Source of the DNA: an uncultured Dorea sp.
Lineage (GTDB): Bacteria > Bacillota > Clostridia > Lachnospirales > Lachnospiraceae
Direction: 5' to 3'
Assembly: GCA_910584615.1 (NCBI GenBank)
Contig: CAJUAM010000047.1
Coordinates: 1 to 20,363, forward strand
DNA length: 20,363 nt
Shown piece by piece: positions 8,048 to 14,459 of the stretch. The position numbers and the translations under genes were made by a program. Position 1 is the first letter of the stretch. Every line of letters starts with the position of its first letter. Below the pieces are notes generated by a model. The model searched no databases, was not told the origin of the DNA, and saw nothing but the letters and a program-made list of their open reading frames with translations.

Positions 8048-9721
8048 CTACTCCCCGCCCGTCTGCTTTGTTCCTTTATCTGATGAATCTTCGGACTTTA
8101 CTGCTGTTGCTTTCATGCCTTCTTTCAGATCGTCAGACATATCAGCAACTACCTGATCTCCTTCTTTAATCCCGGAAGCAATCTCTGACATGCTTGTTGA
8201 AGAAACGCCTATTTCTACTTTCCGTTTTATCACTGTCCCGTTTTCGATCATATAGACAAAATCTCCGTCTGACGCAGTATTGATCACCTCATTAGGAAGG
8301 CACAGGGCATCCTCTTTCTCTGCCACTGTTATATTCACTTTTGCATTGACTCCAATGTAAATATCATCGTCCGGATCGTCAATACGAAGCTTGGCTCCGA
8401 TGACCGGATTTCCCTTCTCATTAGCAAGCGCTATCTTATTAACCGATTCAAGTGTACCCTGATAGGTACGCCGTCCGATGGTGATTACGGCTTTTTCTCC
8501 GGGCACCAGATTCTCAAAATCTCCCGCGGACACTTCCAGCTGTACACTCACATCACGGTTGCTCACCAGTGTAAATAACTCGCCTCCCTGAACCGCATCT
8601 CCCCCCTCAAGTACTTTTACATCAGAGATGATACCGTCAAATTCTGCTTTGATCCCTTTCTTTCCTTTCTCAAGCAGTTCCTTGGATGAAAGCTCCGCAA
8701 GTTTTGCAAGATCCTCTGAAACTTTCATGTTGCTGAGCTGTGCTGCTGTAAGTCCGGTATCCGCACTGGTCTGTCTGCTGTTTTCTGCCTGCGCCAAACT
8801 AGACTTTAAAGCCTCAAGCTCCTGTTTCGCCTGCGCCAGGGACTGAGATGCTGCCGAATTACTGTCGCCTGCGCCGCCATCCCCGCCAAGCTGCTTTAGC
8901 TTCTGTTCTAGTGTACGGTATTCCCTTTCCAGAGCGCTGATCTCGTTTGTAGCTTCCTCTGCCTGCTTCACAAGCTCTTCTTTTGACTGTTCTGTGCCTT
9001 GGTCTGACTCTTCCAGATTATCAAGCTGGCGCTCGATGTTCTCCTTTTTGGCCTGGCAGATGCTCTGGCTGTCGAGATTATCCGTCATTTGCTTCTGTAT
9101 GCCGGCAATTTCTTTAGCAGTTTTGGCACTTTCTCCCTCTGATGCTTTCACTTGCTTTTCCAGCTTCTTAATTTTAGCTGTTTTTTCTTTGATCTGGGTC
9201 TTAAGCTCTGAGATCATGGCATTTTCCTGCTCTTTTGCTTTCTTCATACTCTTTGCCGTACGCCCGCTCTGCTCTTTTGCATCCTGGTTCGTATATTTTG
9301 CCGACAATGTATTAAGACGTGACGTCTGATTCTCCCTGTCTAAATTTGTTGTATCAAATGTTATCAGCTTATCTCCTTTTTTTACTGCCTTACCGACTTC
9401 TGCTTTATTTTTCTTAACCGGCGCGTTTACCGGAGAATAGAATGTCTTGCTTTTCTCGCTTACTACAGTGCCGGAAGTATTGTAAATCTCTTTAATACTC
9501 TCTCTATGTGCTTCTACTACATTTAACTGTGTTCCTTTATCATTTCCTCCGGTAACCTTCGATATGCCAAAACAGATAAGCACGATCCCTCCAATGATCG
9601 GAATGATCACCCAGCCGGGAAGTTTCTTTTTCGGAGTCCGTCTTCTCGTATGTTCATCTTCGTAAGCCGCATCCCTTCTCCCCGCCCTGCGTCTGTATCT
9701 TTTCCTGTCCTTTTTAAACAT
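8048..9721 (-). CDS. Membrane-fusion adaptor (HlyD/MacA/YknX-like) with long coiled coil
   Basis: This 557-aa adaptor partners the ABC permease and ATPase. The first 35 residues are strongly basic and lie in the cytoplasm. A single helix spans about 36-56. The two halves of the lipoyl-like domain lie near 95-125 and 355-385. They flank a predicted coiled coil (about 130-350) rich in Lys, Glu, Gln and Ala, broken by a Gly/Ser segment near 279-292. A beta-barrel region (about 390-465) and a membrane-proximal domain (about 470-540) follow. In a Gram-positive cell there is no outer-membrane channel, so the coiled coil may reach into the cell wall. The ATG overlaps the ATPase gene by 8 nt. The protein is longer than typical MacA or YknX (about 370 aa), mostly because of the coiled coil. 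Confidence 0.9.
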   Translation of the reverse strand: MFKKDRKRYRRRAGRRDAAYEDEHTRRRTPKKKLPGWVIIPIIGGIVLICFGISKVTGGNDKGTQLNVVEAHRESIKEIYNTSGTVVSEKSKTFYSPVNAPVKKNKAEVGKAVKKGDKLITFDTTNLDRENQTSRLNTLSAKYTNQDAKEQSGRTAKSMKKAKEQENAMISELKTQIKEKTAKIKKLEKQVKASEGESAKTAKEIAGIQKQMTDNLDSQSICQAKKENIERQLDNLEESDQGTEQSKEELVKQAEEATNEISALEREYRTLEQKLKQLGGDGGAGDSNSAASQSLAQAKQELEALKSSLAQAENSRQTSADTGLTAAQLSNMKVSEDLAKLAELSSKELLEKGKKGIKAEFDGIISDVKVLEGGDAVQGGELFTLVSNRDVSVQLEVSAGDFENLVPGEKAVITIGRRTYQGTLESVNKIALANEKGNPVIGAKLRIDDPDDDIYIGVNAKVNITVAEKEDALCLPNEVINTASDGDFVYMIENGTVIKRKVEIGVSSTSMSEIASGIKEGDQVVADMSDDLKEGMKATAVKSEDSSDKGTKQTGGE

Positions 9722-10481
9722 CTCCTGTAACCTCCTGTATAGTGCTTGTATCTTGTTCCTCCCGGCTTTTTTGTCCCGGTCCGGATTCTTTTAGAACCTT
9801 GTTCTGATAATCTTCGATTATCTTCCCATCTTTGATCCGTATTACCCGTTCTGCCTGTTTCGCGATCTCAGGATCATGTGTGATAATGATAACCGTCCTT
9901 CCCTCCTTATGGAGTTCCTTTAAGATATCCAGAATCTCCCACGTTGCCCGTGAATCAAGATTGCCTGTAGGCTCATCCGCCAGTATCACCGGCGGACGGG
10001 CAGCTATAGCCCTTGCGATCGCAACCCGCTGCTGCTGTCCGCCGGACATCTGCGATGGCTTGTGATGGACCCTTTCTTCAAGTCCTACGATCTCCAGAGA
10101 AGAAACCGCGATCTTGCGTCGCATCTTGCGATCCAGTCCTCTATATATAAGGGGGAGCTCCACATTAGCCAGAGCATCCAGATTAGCGATCAGATTAAAT
10201 CCCTGAAAGATAAAGCCAATCTCCTGATTCCGGATATCTGAAAGCTCATTATCCGTCATCTGCGATACATCTCTTCCATTCAGACGGTAACTTCCCTCTG
10301 TCGGCACGTCCAGACATCCGATCATATTCATAAGCGTAGATTTCCCTGAACCGGAATGGCCGATGATCGCTGTAAATTCTCCCTTTTCTACAGTAAGGCT
10401 CACCCCGTTCAAAGCATAGACCTCATTTTCTCCGGGATGGTATATTTTATACATATCTTTGATTTCAATCAGCGCGCCCAT
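9714..10481 (-). CDS. ABC transporter ATP-binding protein, LolD/MacB family
   Basis: This is the 255-aa ATPase of the exporter encoded by the next two genes. All nucleotide-binding motifs are intact: Walker A GHSGSGKST (41-49), Q-loop glutamine near 93, signature SGGQQQR (146-152), Walker B VILADEP (165-171), the D-loop after it (NLDS) and the H-loop H202. The sequence TGNLDS and the family length place it with the MacB/LolD (type VII) ATPases. About 25 extra polar residues at the C-terminus are not part of the fold. A GGAAGG site lies 8 nt before the ATG. It is the first gene of the unit, 150 nt after rplQ, and is separated from the ribosomal operon by a terminator. Confidence 0.96.
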   Translation of the reverse strand: MGALIEIKDMYKIYHPGENEVYALNGVSLTVEKGEFTAIIGHSGSGKSTLMNMIGCLDVPTEGSYRLNGRDVSQMTDNELSDIRNQEIGFIFQGFNLIANLDALANVELPLIYRGLDRKMRRKIAVSSLEIVGLEERVHHKPSQMSGGQQQRVAIARAIAARPPVILADEPTGNLDSRATWEILDILKELHKEGRTVIIITHDPEIAKQAERVIRIKDGKIIEDYQNKVLKESGPGQKSREEQDTSTIQEVTGDV

Positions 10482-10501
10482 ATATTATACCTTCCTGACT
10501 T

Positions 10502-10507
10502 ATTATA
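10502..10507 (-). promoter_or_regulatory. -10 element of the ABC exporter operon
   Basis: A perfect TATAAT on the minus strand lies 20 nt before the ATG of the ATPase gene. The matching -35 position (about 10525-10530) reads only ATACTA and falls inside the dyad described next, so the promoter may need an activator or be weak. A second TATAAT at 10483-10488 is too close to the start codon to act. Confidence 0.5.
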
Positions 10508-10509
10508 CC

Positions 10510-10533
10510 ATTGTACTATTAGATTAGTATAAT
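10510..10533. promoter_or_regulatory. 24-bp dyad, candidate operator of the exporter operon
   Basis: On the minus strand, half-sites ATTATACTA and TAGTACAAT are inverted repeats (8 of 9 positions) with a 6-bp spacer. A further TTGTACAA palindrome abuts it at 10533-10540. The dyad ends just upstream of the -10 and covers the -35 position, as expected for a repressor such as a GntR/YtrA-type regulator. No regulator gene is in the window, so the binding protein is unknown. Confidence 0.5.
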
Positions 10534-10584
10534 TGTACAACGTAATTTTAGAAAATGCAATAAAAAATTTTATCTCTTTGTATT

Positions 10585-10614
10585 AAAAATGCACCCTGAT
10601 CTCTCAGAGTGCAT
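10585..10614 (-). terminator. Intrinsic terminator of the alpha operon
   Basis: On the minus strand the arms ATGCACTCTGA and TCAGGGTGCAT form an 11-bp stem with one G-T pair and a 4-nt loop, followed directly by TTTTT. It begins 17 nt past the rplQ stop and closes the ribosomal operon. Confidence 0.85.
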
Positions 10615-10631
10615 CCATCATATCTTTTAAA

Positions 10632-11168
10632 TTATACAAGTTCAATCTGGACCATCATAGCAGCATCGCCTTTACGCTGTCCAATCTTAATGATCCTTGT
10701 GTAACCGCCATTGCGGTTCTCATATTTCGGCGCGATCTCATCAAACAACTTAGCAACAAGATCTACCTGTTTTGTGTTTTTCTTTTTCCCTGCCTGTGCT
10801 GCCGGAACTTCCTTTACAGGATACAGAACTTTAAGCATCTGACGGCGCGCGTGAAGTCTGCTTGGCATATCTTTTTTGATCTTTTTATCAACTTCATCAT
10901 ATACAGTAACTTTTTTGCCGTCTTTTACTTCTTTTACTCTCTTACCATCCTTGTCCTTACGGGCAACTTTAGCTTTTACAGTAACCTCTTCAAAATTATC
11001 TCTTTCTTTTACTGCCATAGCAATAAGAGGCTCTGCAATCTTACGGATCTCTTTTGCTTTCTGTTCTGTTGTAACAATCTTTCCATTGTTGATCAATGCT
11101 GTTACCTGATTTCTTAATAAAGCTTTTCTCTGGCTAGATGTTCTGCCGAGTTTTCTATACTTTGCCAT
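10632..11168 (-). CDS. rplQ: 50S ribosomal protein L17, with internal insertion
   Basis: L17 binds 23S rRNA in the large subunit. The N-terminus (KYRKLGRTSSQRKALLRN) and the C-terminus (GGYTRIIKIGQRKGDAAMMVQIELV region, 154-178) are textbook L17. The protein is 178 aa, against about 120-127 in B. subtilis or E. coli. The excess is a Lys/Asp/Val-rich insertion at about residues 55-103, before the conserved LHARRQ motif (105-110). A shorter Ala/Lys segment sits near 122-135. The frame is intact and GGAGG precedes the ATG, so this is a lineage-type extension, not an error. It is the last gene before the terminator. Confidence 0.97.
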   Translation of the reverse strand: MAKYRKLGRTSSQRKALLRNQVTALINNGKIVTTEQKAKEIRKIAEPLIAMAVKERDNFEEVTVKAKVARKDKDGKRVKEVKDGKKVTVYDEVDKKIKKDMPSRLHARRQMLKVLYPVKEVPAAQAGKKKNTKQVDLVAKLFDEIAPKYENRNGGYTRIIKIGQRKGDAAMMVQIELV

Positions 11169-11230
11169 CTTTTTAATCCTCCATTATTAACATCGGAACC
11201 TGCCGTCAGAGACAATATGATTCCAGATGC

Positions 11231-11260
11231 TCTGCCATGCTCTTCGGTCTTACTGGCAGA
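11231..11260. other. Hairpin in the rpoA-rplQ spacer
   Basis: Perfect 7-bp arms TCTGCCA and TGGCAGA with a 16-nt loop lie in the 138-nt gap between rpoA and rplQ. No T-tract follows, so it does not look like a terminator. Confidence 0.35.
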
Positions 11261-11306
11261 AATCCTTATTATTTTTACAGTCCAGGCCAGGAATCTGCCA
11301 AATCTC

Positions 11307-12266
11307 TTATTCCTCGCCTTTGCTCAGGCTCAGACCTAACTCATCTAACTTCGCAAGTACTTCCTCCAGAGACTTGCGTCCAAGATTCCGTACTTTCATC
11401 ATATCTTCTGGTGTCCGGTTCGTGAGCTCTTCTACAGTATTGATACCTGCTCTCTTGAGACAGTTATATGAACGGACAGATAATTCTAATTCATCTATAC
11501 TCATCTCAAGAACTTTTTCTTTTTCATCATCTTCTCTTTCAATCATAACCTCTGCAGCCTGCGCTACTTCCGAAAGATCTATGAAAAGCTTCAGATGCTC
11601 GCTAAGTACCTTTGCCGCCAGACTGATCGCTTCATCCGGAAGCAGTGTTCCATTCGTATACACATCCAATGTCAATTTATCAAAATCCGTGATCTGACCA
11701 ACACGTGTATTCTCTACCGTCAGATTAACACGTTCAATCGGTGTGTAGATTGAATCGATCGGAATGACCGCAATCGGTAAATCATCATTTTTATTCTTAT
11801 CAGCGCTTACATAGCCTCTGCCATTCGTAATGGTAATTTCCATATAAAGCTTACTGTCTGCCCCGCCGTTCAATGTTGCGATGACTGTCTCTGGATTCAT
11901 AATCTCAATATCCGGATCCACCTGAATATCAGCGGCCGTTACAACACCTTCACCCTCAAATTCTATATAAGCCGTCTTCGGCTCATCTGTCTCGGACGTG
12001 TTTTTAATGGCAAGCGACTTCAAATTCATGACAATCTCAGTAACATCTTCTTTCACCCCGGGAATGGAACTGAACTCATGCAGAACGCCGTCAATCTTCA
12101 CCTGGCTGATCGCTGTGCCTGGCAGAGACGAAAGCATGATTCTTCTAAGGGAGTTACCTAATGTTGTACCATAGCCTCTCTCAAGCGGCTCTACAACAAA
12201 TCTTCCATATTTCTTATCTTCTGAAATCTCTGTAATTTCAATATTGGGTTTATTAAAATCAAACAC
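11307..12266 (-). CDS. rpoA: RNA polymerase alpha subunit
   Basis: This is the alpha subunit (319 aa), whose N-terminal domain dimerises and nucleates polymerase assembly. The motif RGYGTTLGNSLRRIMLSSLPG region (about 30-50) is the hallmark of alpha. The C-terminal domain (about 250-315) carries VRSYNCLKRAGINTVEEL and RNLGRKSLEEVLAKL for contacting UP elements and activators. The frame extends to a GTG at 12275, but that codon overlaps the AGGAGG at 12275-12280. The GTG at 12264-12266 lies 8 nt after it and gives a start MFDFNKPNIE that aligns with B. subtilis MIEIEKPKIE. With this start the DNA-contacting arginine falls at position 265, as in E. coli. It follows rpsD by 30 nt. Confidence 0.97.
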   Translation of the reverse strand: MFDFNKPNIEITEISEDKKYGRFVVEPLERGYGTTLGNSLRRIMLSSLPGTAISQVKIDGVLHEFSSIPGVKEDVTEIVMNLKSLAIKNTSETDEPKTAYIEFEGEGVVTAADIQVDPDIEIMNPETVIATLNGGADSKLYMEITITNGRGYVSADKNKNDDLPIAVIPIDSIYTPIERVNLTVENTRVGQITDFDKLTLDVYTNGTLLPDEAISLAAKVLSEHLKLFIDLSEVAQAAEVMIEREDDEKEKVLEMSIDELELSVRSYNCLKRAGINTVEELTNRTPEDMMKVRNLGRKSLEEVLAKLDELGLSLSKGEE

Positions 12267-12274
12267 TAAGTCCA

Positions 12275-12280
12275 CCTCCT
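12275..12280 (-). promoter_or_regulatory. Ribosome binding site that fixes the rpoA start
   Basis: A perfect AGGAGG on the minus strand is followed by an 8-nt spacer and GTG. It rules out the more upstream GTG at 12273-12275, which overlaps it. Confidence 0.8.
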
Positions 12281-12296
12281 GTGGTGTTACGGGTTA

Positions 12297-12890
12297 TTAT
12301 TTGGAATATAACTCGACAATCAGCATCTCATCAACCGGAACATCAATCGCATCACGATTTGGAAGCTCTTTTACAGTTCCTTTTAGATTCTCTGCTTCAA
12401 CTTCGAGCCAGTCTGGAACCATACGTCCGCCAGTAACTTCTACGATCTCTTTGTACCTTGGTGAGCTTTTGTGTTTTTCTTTAATTTCAATCACATCTCC
12501 CGCTTTGATCAGGTAAGATGGAATGTTAACCTGTTTTCCATTTACAAGAACATGCTTATGATCAACGATCTGTCTTGCCTCGCGTCTTGTTCTTGCAAGT
12601 CCCATGCGGAATACAACATTATCCAGTCTGGACTCAAGAAGTACCATCAGGTTTTCACCTGTCATGCCGCTCATCTGTTTTGCTTTCTTATAATAATTCC
12701 TGAAAGGCTTCTCTAATACACCATAGATGAATTTTGCTTTCTGCTTTTCACGCAGCTGAAGACCATACTCGCTCATCTTCCTGCTGGATCTTTTTAACTG
12801 TCTGTTAGACTTTTTATCAATTCCCAAATAAACCGGATCCATACCAAGTGATCTGCATCTTTTGAGGACCGGAACTCTATTTACTGCCAT
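12297..12890 (-). CDS. rpsD: 30S ribosomal protein S4
   Basis: S4 (197 aa) nucleates assembly of the small subunit on 16S rRNA. The S4 RNA-binding domain is evident at about residues 90-155 (SRLDNVVFRMGLARTRREAR, then HKHVLVNGKQVNIPSY). The N-terminus keeps only one cysteine (C12), so this is the zinc-free form. S4 is the autoregulator of alpha-type operons in several bacteria, and here it sits within that operon only 23 nt after rpsK, with no room for its own leader. GGGAG precedes the ATG by 7 nt. Confidence 0.97.
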   Translation of the reverse strand: MAVNRVPVLKRCRSLGMDPVYLGIDKKSNRQLKRSSRKMSEYGLQLREKQKAKFIYGVLEKPFRNYYKKAKQMSGMTGENLMVLLESRLDNVVFRMGLARTRREARQIVDHKHVLVNGKQVNIPSYLIKAGDVIEIKEKHKSSPRYKEIVEVTGGRMVPDWLEVEAENLKGTVKELPNRDAIDVPVDEMLIVELYSK

Positions 12891-12913
12891 GTCTTATCTC
12901 CCTTCTATCATCA

Positions 12914-13309
12914 CTAGACTCTTCTGCGCTTCGGCGGGCGGCAACCATTGTGCGGTACCGGTGTAACGTCTCTGATACTTGTTACGTCGATTCCACATGC
13001 CTGAAGGGCACGGATCGCTGCTTCTCTTCCTGATCCAGGTCCTTTTACAAATACATCAACGGATTTCAAACCATGCACCAATGCTGCTTTAGCCGCTGTT
13101 TCAGCCGCTGTCTGAGCTGCATAAGGGGTAGATTTCCTTGAACCTCTAAATCCAAGACCGCCTGCACTTGCCCATGAAAGAGCATTACCCTGCGCATCTG
13201 TTAATGTAACGATCGTATTATTAAAAGATGACTGGATGTGTGCTTGTCCTCGTTCAACGTTTTTCTTGACACGCTTCTTTGTCACTTTCTTTGTAACTTT
13301 CTTTGCCAT
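12914..13309 (-). CDS. rpsK: 30S ribosomal protein S11
   Basis: S11 (131 aa) sits on the platform of the 30S subunit near the mRNA exit. After a Lys-rich N-terminus come the diagnostic motifs FNNTIVTLTDAQGN, SAGGLGFRGSRKSTPYAAQ and the C-terminal DVTPVPHNGCRPPKRRRV. The region before the ATG has no good Shine-Dalgarno (only TAGG about 13 nt away), in contrast to its neighbours. The 207-nt spacer before it holds tandem hairpin repeats, so its translation may be coupled to or affected by these. Confidence 0.97.
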   Translation of the reverse strand: MAKKVTKKVTKKRVKKNVERGQAHIQSSFNNTIVTLTDAQGNALSWASAGGLGFRGSRKSTPYAAQTAAETAAKAALVHGLKSVDVFVKGPGSGREAAIRALQACGIDVTSIRDVTPVPHNGCRPPKRRRV

Positions 13310-13357
13310 AATAAAACTAACCTACACTTTCCTATATTTGTTCTGTTTTCGTGTTGA

Positions 13358-13464
13358 AGTTCTTCTCGCTTGATTTTGCGGGAGAACTTTATATGGTAGT
13401 TCTTCTCGCTTGTTTCTGCGGGGGAACTTTATATGGTAGTTCTTTCTCGCTTTGCTCGAAGAAC
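13358..13464. repeat. Tandem 40-bp hairpin repeats in the rpsM-rpsK spacer
   Basis: Two units of 40 bp (13358-13397 and 13398-13437) are identical at 37 of 40 positions. A third, degenerate and shortened copy covers 13438-13464. Each full unit holds inverted arms, GTTCTTCTCGC against GCGGGAGAAC, followed by a constant TTTATATGGT. On the plus strand the arm differences are G-T pairs. On the mRNA (minus) strand the same positions become A-C mismatches. The 207-nt spacer 13310-13516 has no credible gene. Confidence 0.75.
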
Positions 13465-13516
13465 GAAGTTCACACTAACCTCAAGCCGCGCCTAAAGGCT
13501 TGCTTTCGCTAAGTGT

Positions 13517-13885
13517 TTACTTCTTTTTATTAGCCACTGTTCTCTTTGGACCTTTTCTGGTTCTTGCGTTAGTCTTTGTCTTCTGTCCGCGAACCGGAAG
13601 TCCTTTTCTGTGACGGATACCTCTGTAGCATCCGATTTCCTGTAATCTCTTAATGTTGAGAGCGATCTCTCTGCGAAGATCACCTTCTACTACCTGTGTC
13701 TCGTCAATTACTGTACTGATCTTCTTTACATCTTCATCCGTGAGATCTCTGCAACGGATATCAGGATTTACTCCTGCCTCTGTTAAAATGCGGTTTGAAC
13801 TTGTTCTGCCGATTCCGTAGATATAAGTTAATCCGATTTCAACACGTTTGTCTCTTGGTAAGTCTACACCTGCAATACGAGCCAT
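13517..13885 (-). CDS. rpsM: 30S ribosomal protein S13
   Basis: S13 (122 aa) lies in the head of the 30S subunit and contacts the P-site tRNA and the B1 bridges. The start MARIAGVDLPRDKRVEIGL, the YIYGIGR helix-hairpin motif and the C-terminal GLPVRGQKTKTNARTRKGP are diagnostic. GGAGG lies 8 nt before the ATG. The gene is preceded by a 301-nt structured spacer after rpmJ, an unusual gap for this operon. Confidence 0.97.
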   Translation of the reverse strand: MARIAGVDLPRDKRVEIGLTYIYGIGRTSSNRILTEAGVNPDIRCRDLTDEDVKKISTVIDETQVVEGDLRREIALNIKRLQEIGCYRGIRHRKGLPVRGQKTKTNARTRKGPKRTVANKKK

Positions 13886-14186
13886 GTAATTTTCCTCCGT
13901 TTTCTTTGATTTTCATACTGACTTTAATAGGGACTACTGAATTTCGTCCAGATACGGTCCGGTATACCCGTATCCTTTCCGGCCACCGCATATTGATATA
14001 TGTCGGTAATGACGGGCCGGCATTAGAAGCAATATACGAGGAATACACCGGCCTAAGGTGTGTCCTTGTATATTTGAAATAGTCCACACACTCCCTGGTG
14101 TGTCCGACTATCAGCCGCCTGATTTGTTTGCATAAGATTGTTCATGGAAGTTCGATTCCCTTCGGTCATCGAACGGCTTTCAAGGC
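13886..14186 (-). other. Structured non-coding spacer rpmJ-rpsM, candidate cis-regulatory RNA
   Basis: No credible gene lies in these 301 nt; the open frames lack ribosome binding sites and do not resemble proteins I know. At least five inverted repeats occur in a row. They are 13951-13974 (7 bp), 13979-14020 (CCGGCC/GGCCGG enclosing a smaller stem), 14032-14073 (ATATAC, AGGA and ACACC paired with GGTGT, TCCT and GTATAT), 14079-14111 (ATAGTC and ACACAC paired with GTGTGT and GACTAT) and 14150-14174 (GTTCGAT/ATCGAAC). None is followed by a T-tract on the mRNA strand. The region would be the leader of rpsM, the place where S4 acts on the E. coli alpha operon; function here is inferred. Confidence 0.6.
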
Positions 14187-14300
14187 CTATCCCTGACGCT
14201 GCTTATGCTTCGGGTTTTCGCAGATGATGCGAACGCTTCCTTTTCTTTTAATCACTTTGCACTTTTCGCAAATTGGTTTTACTGATGATCTAACCTTCAC
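14187..14300 (-). CDS. rpmJ: 50S ribosomal protein L36
   Basis: This 37-aa zinc-ribbon protein reads from a GTG start as MKVRSSVKPICEKCKVIKRK and continues to the end KHKQRQG. Zinc ligands are C11, C14, C27 and H32, so it is the zinc-binding form. AAAGGAGG lies 7 nt before the GTG. It is the first gene after the alpha-operon promoter and sits at its canonical place between infA and rpsM. Confidence 0.96.
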   Translation of the reverse strand: MKVRSSVKPICEKCKVIKRKGSVRIICENPKHKQRQG

Positions 14301-14336
14301 GTCAAATCCTCCTTTCATCCATTGCTCTGCCAACGG

Positions 14337-14396
14337 TTTACAGACGCATTTCCTCTGTAAATACTGTCTGAAAACAGTATGAATGCATAAAAATGC
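14337..14396 (-). promoter_or_regulatory. Three-hairpin leader upstream of rpmJ
   Basis: The roughly 108-nt leader between the predicted start of transcription and rpmJ holds three perfect small stems. They are GCAT/ATGC (14385-14396), ATACTGT/ACAGTAT (14361-14380) and TTTACAGA/TCTGTAAA (14337-14361). The last two share one base at 14361. No terminator is formed, so any control would act on translation or RNA stability. Confidence 0.5.
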
Positions 14397-14414
14397 CCGA
14401 AAACGCGCTTATAT

Positions 14415-14443
14415 AGTATATCACCCATATACAACAAAGTCAA
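14415..14443 (-). promoter_or_regulatory. Sigma-A promoter of the alpha operon
   Basis: TTGACT (14438-14443) and TATACT (14415-14420) are separated by exactly 17 nt on the minus strand, each matching consensus at five of six positions. Transcription should begin near 14408 and drive rpmJ, rpsM, rpsK, rpsD, rpoA and rplQ. This lets the alpha genes be made independently of the spc promoter. Confidence 0.8.
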
Positions 14444-14459
14444 CAGATTTTTCTTTTAT

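Noticed and set aside
10483..10488. Second TATAAT as the promoter of the exporter operon
   Set aside because: It sits within 3 nt of the start codon and overlaps the spacer after the ribosome binding site, so it would give no usable leader. The copy at 10502-10507 is better placed.
11227..11697. 156-codon plus-strand frame near rpoA
   Set aside because: It is antisense to the rpoA C-terminal domain, very Ser-rich and without a start signal.
13358..13464. CRISPR array from short tandem repeats
   Set aside because: Units follow each other without unique spacers, there are only two good copies, and no cas gene is near.
13839..14087. 82-codon minus-strand frame in the rpmJ-rpsM spacer
   Set aside because: It has a GTG start with no Shine-Dalgarno, overlaps the rpsM start and its sequence is explained by the hairpins. 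I see no protein family resemblance.
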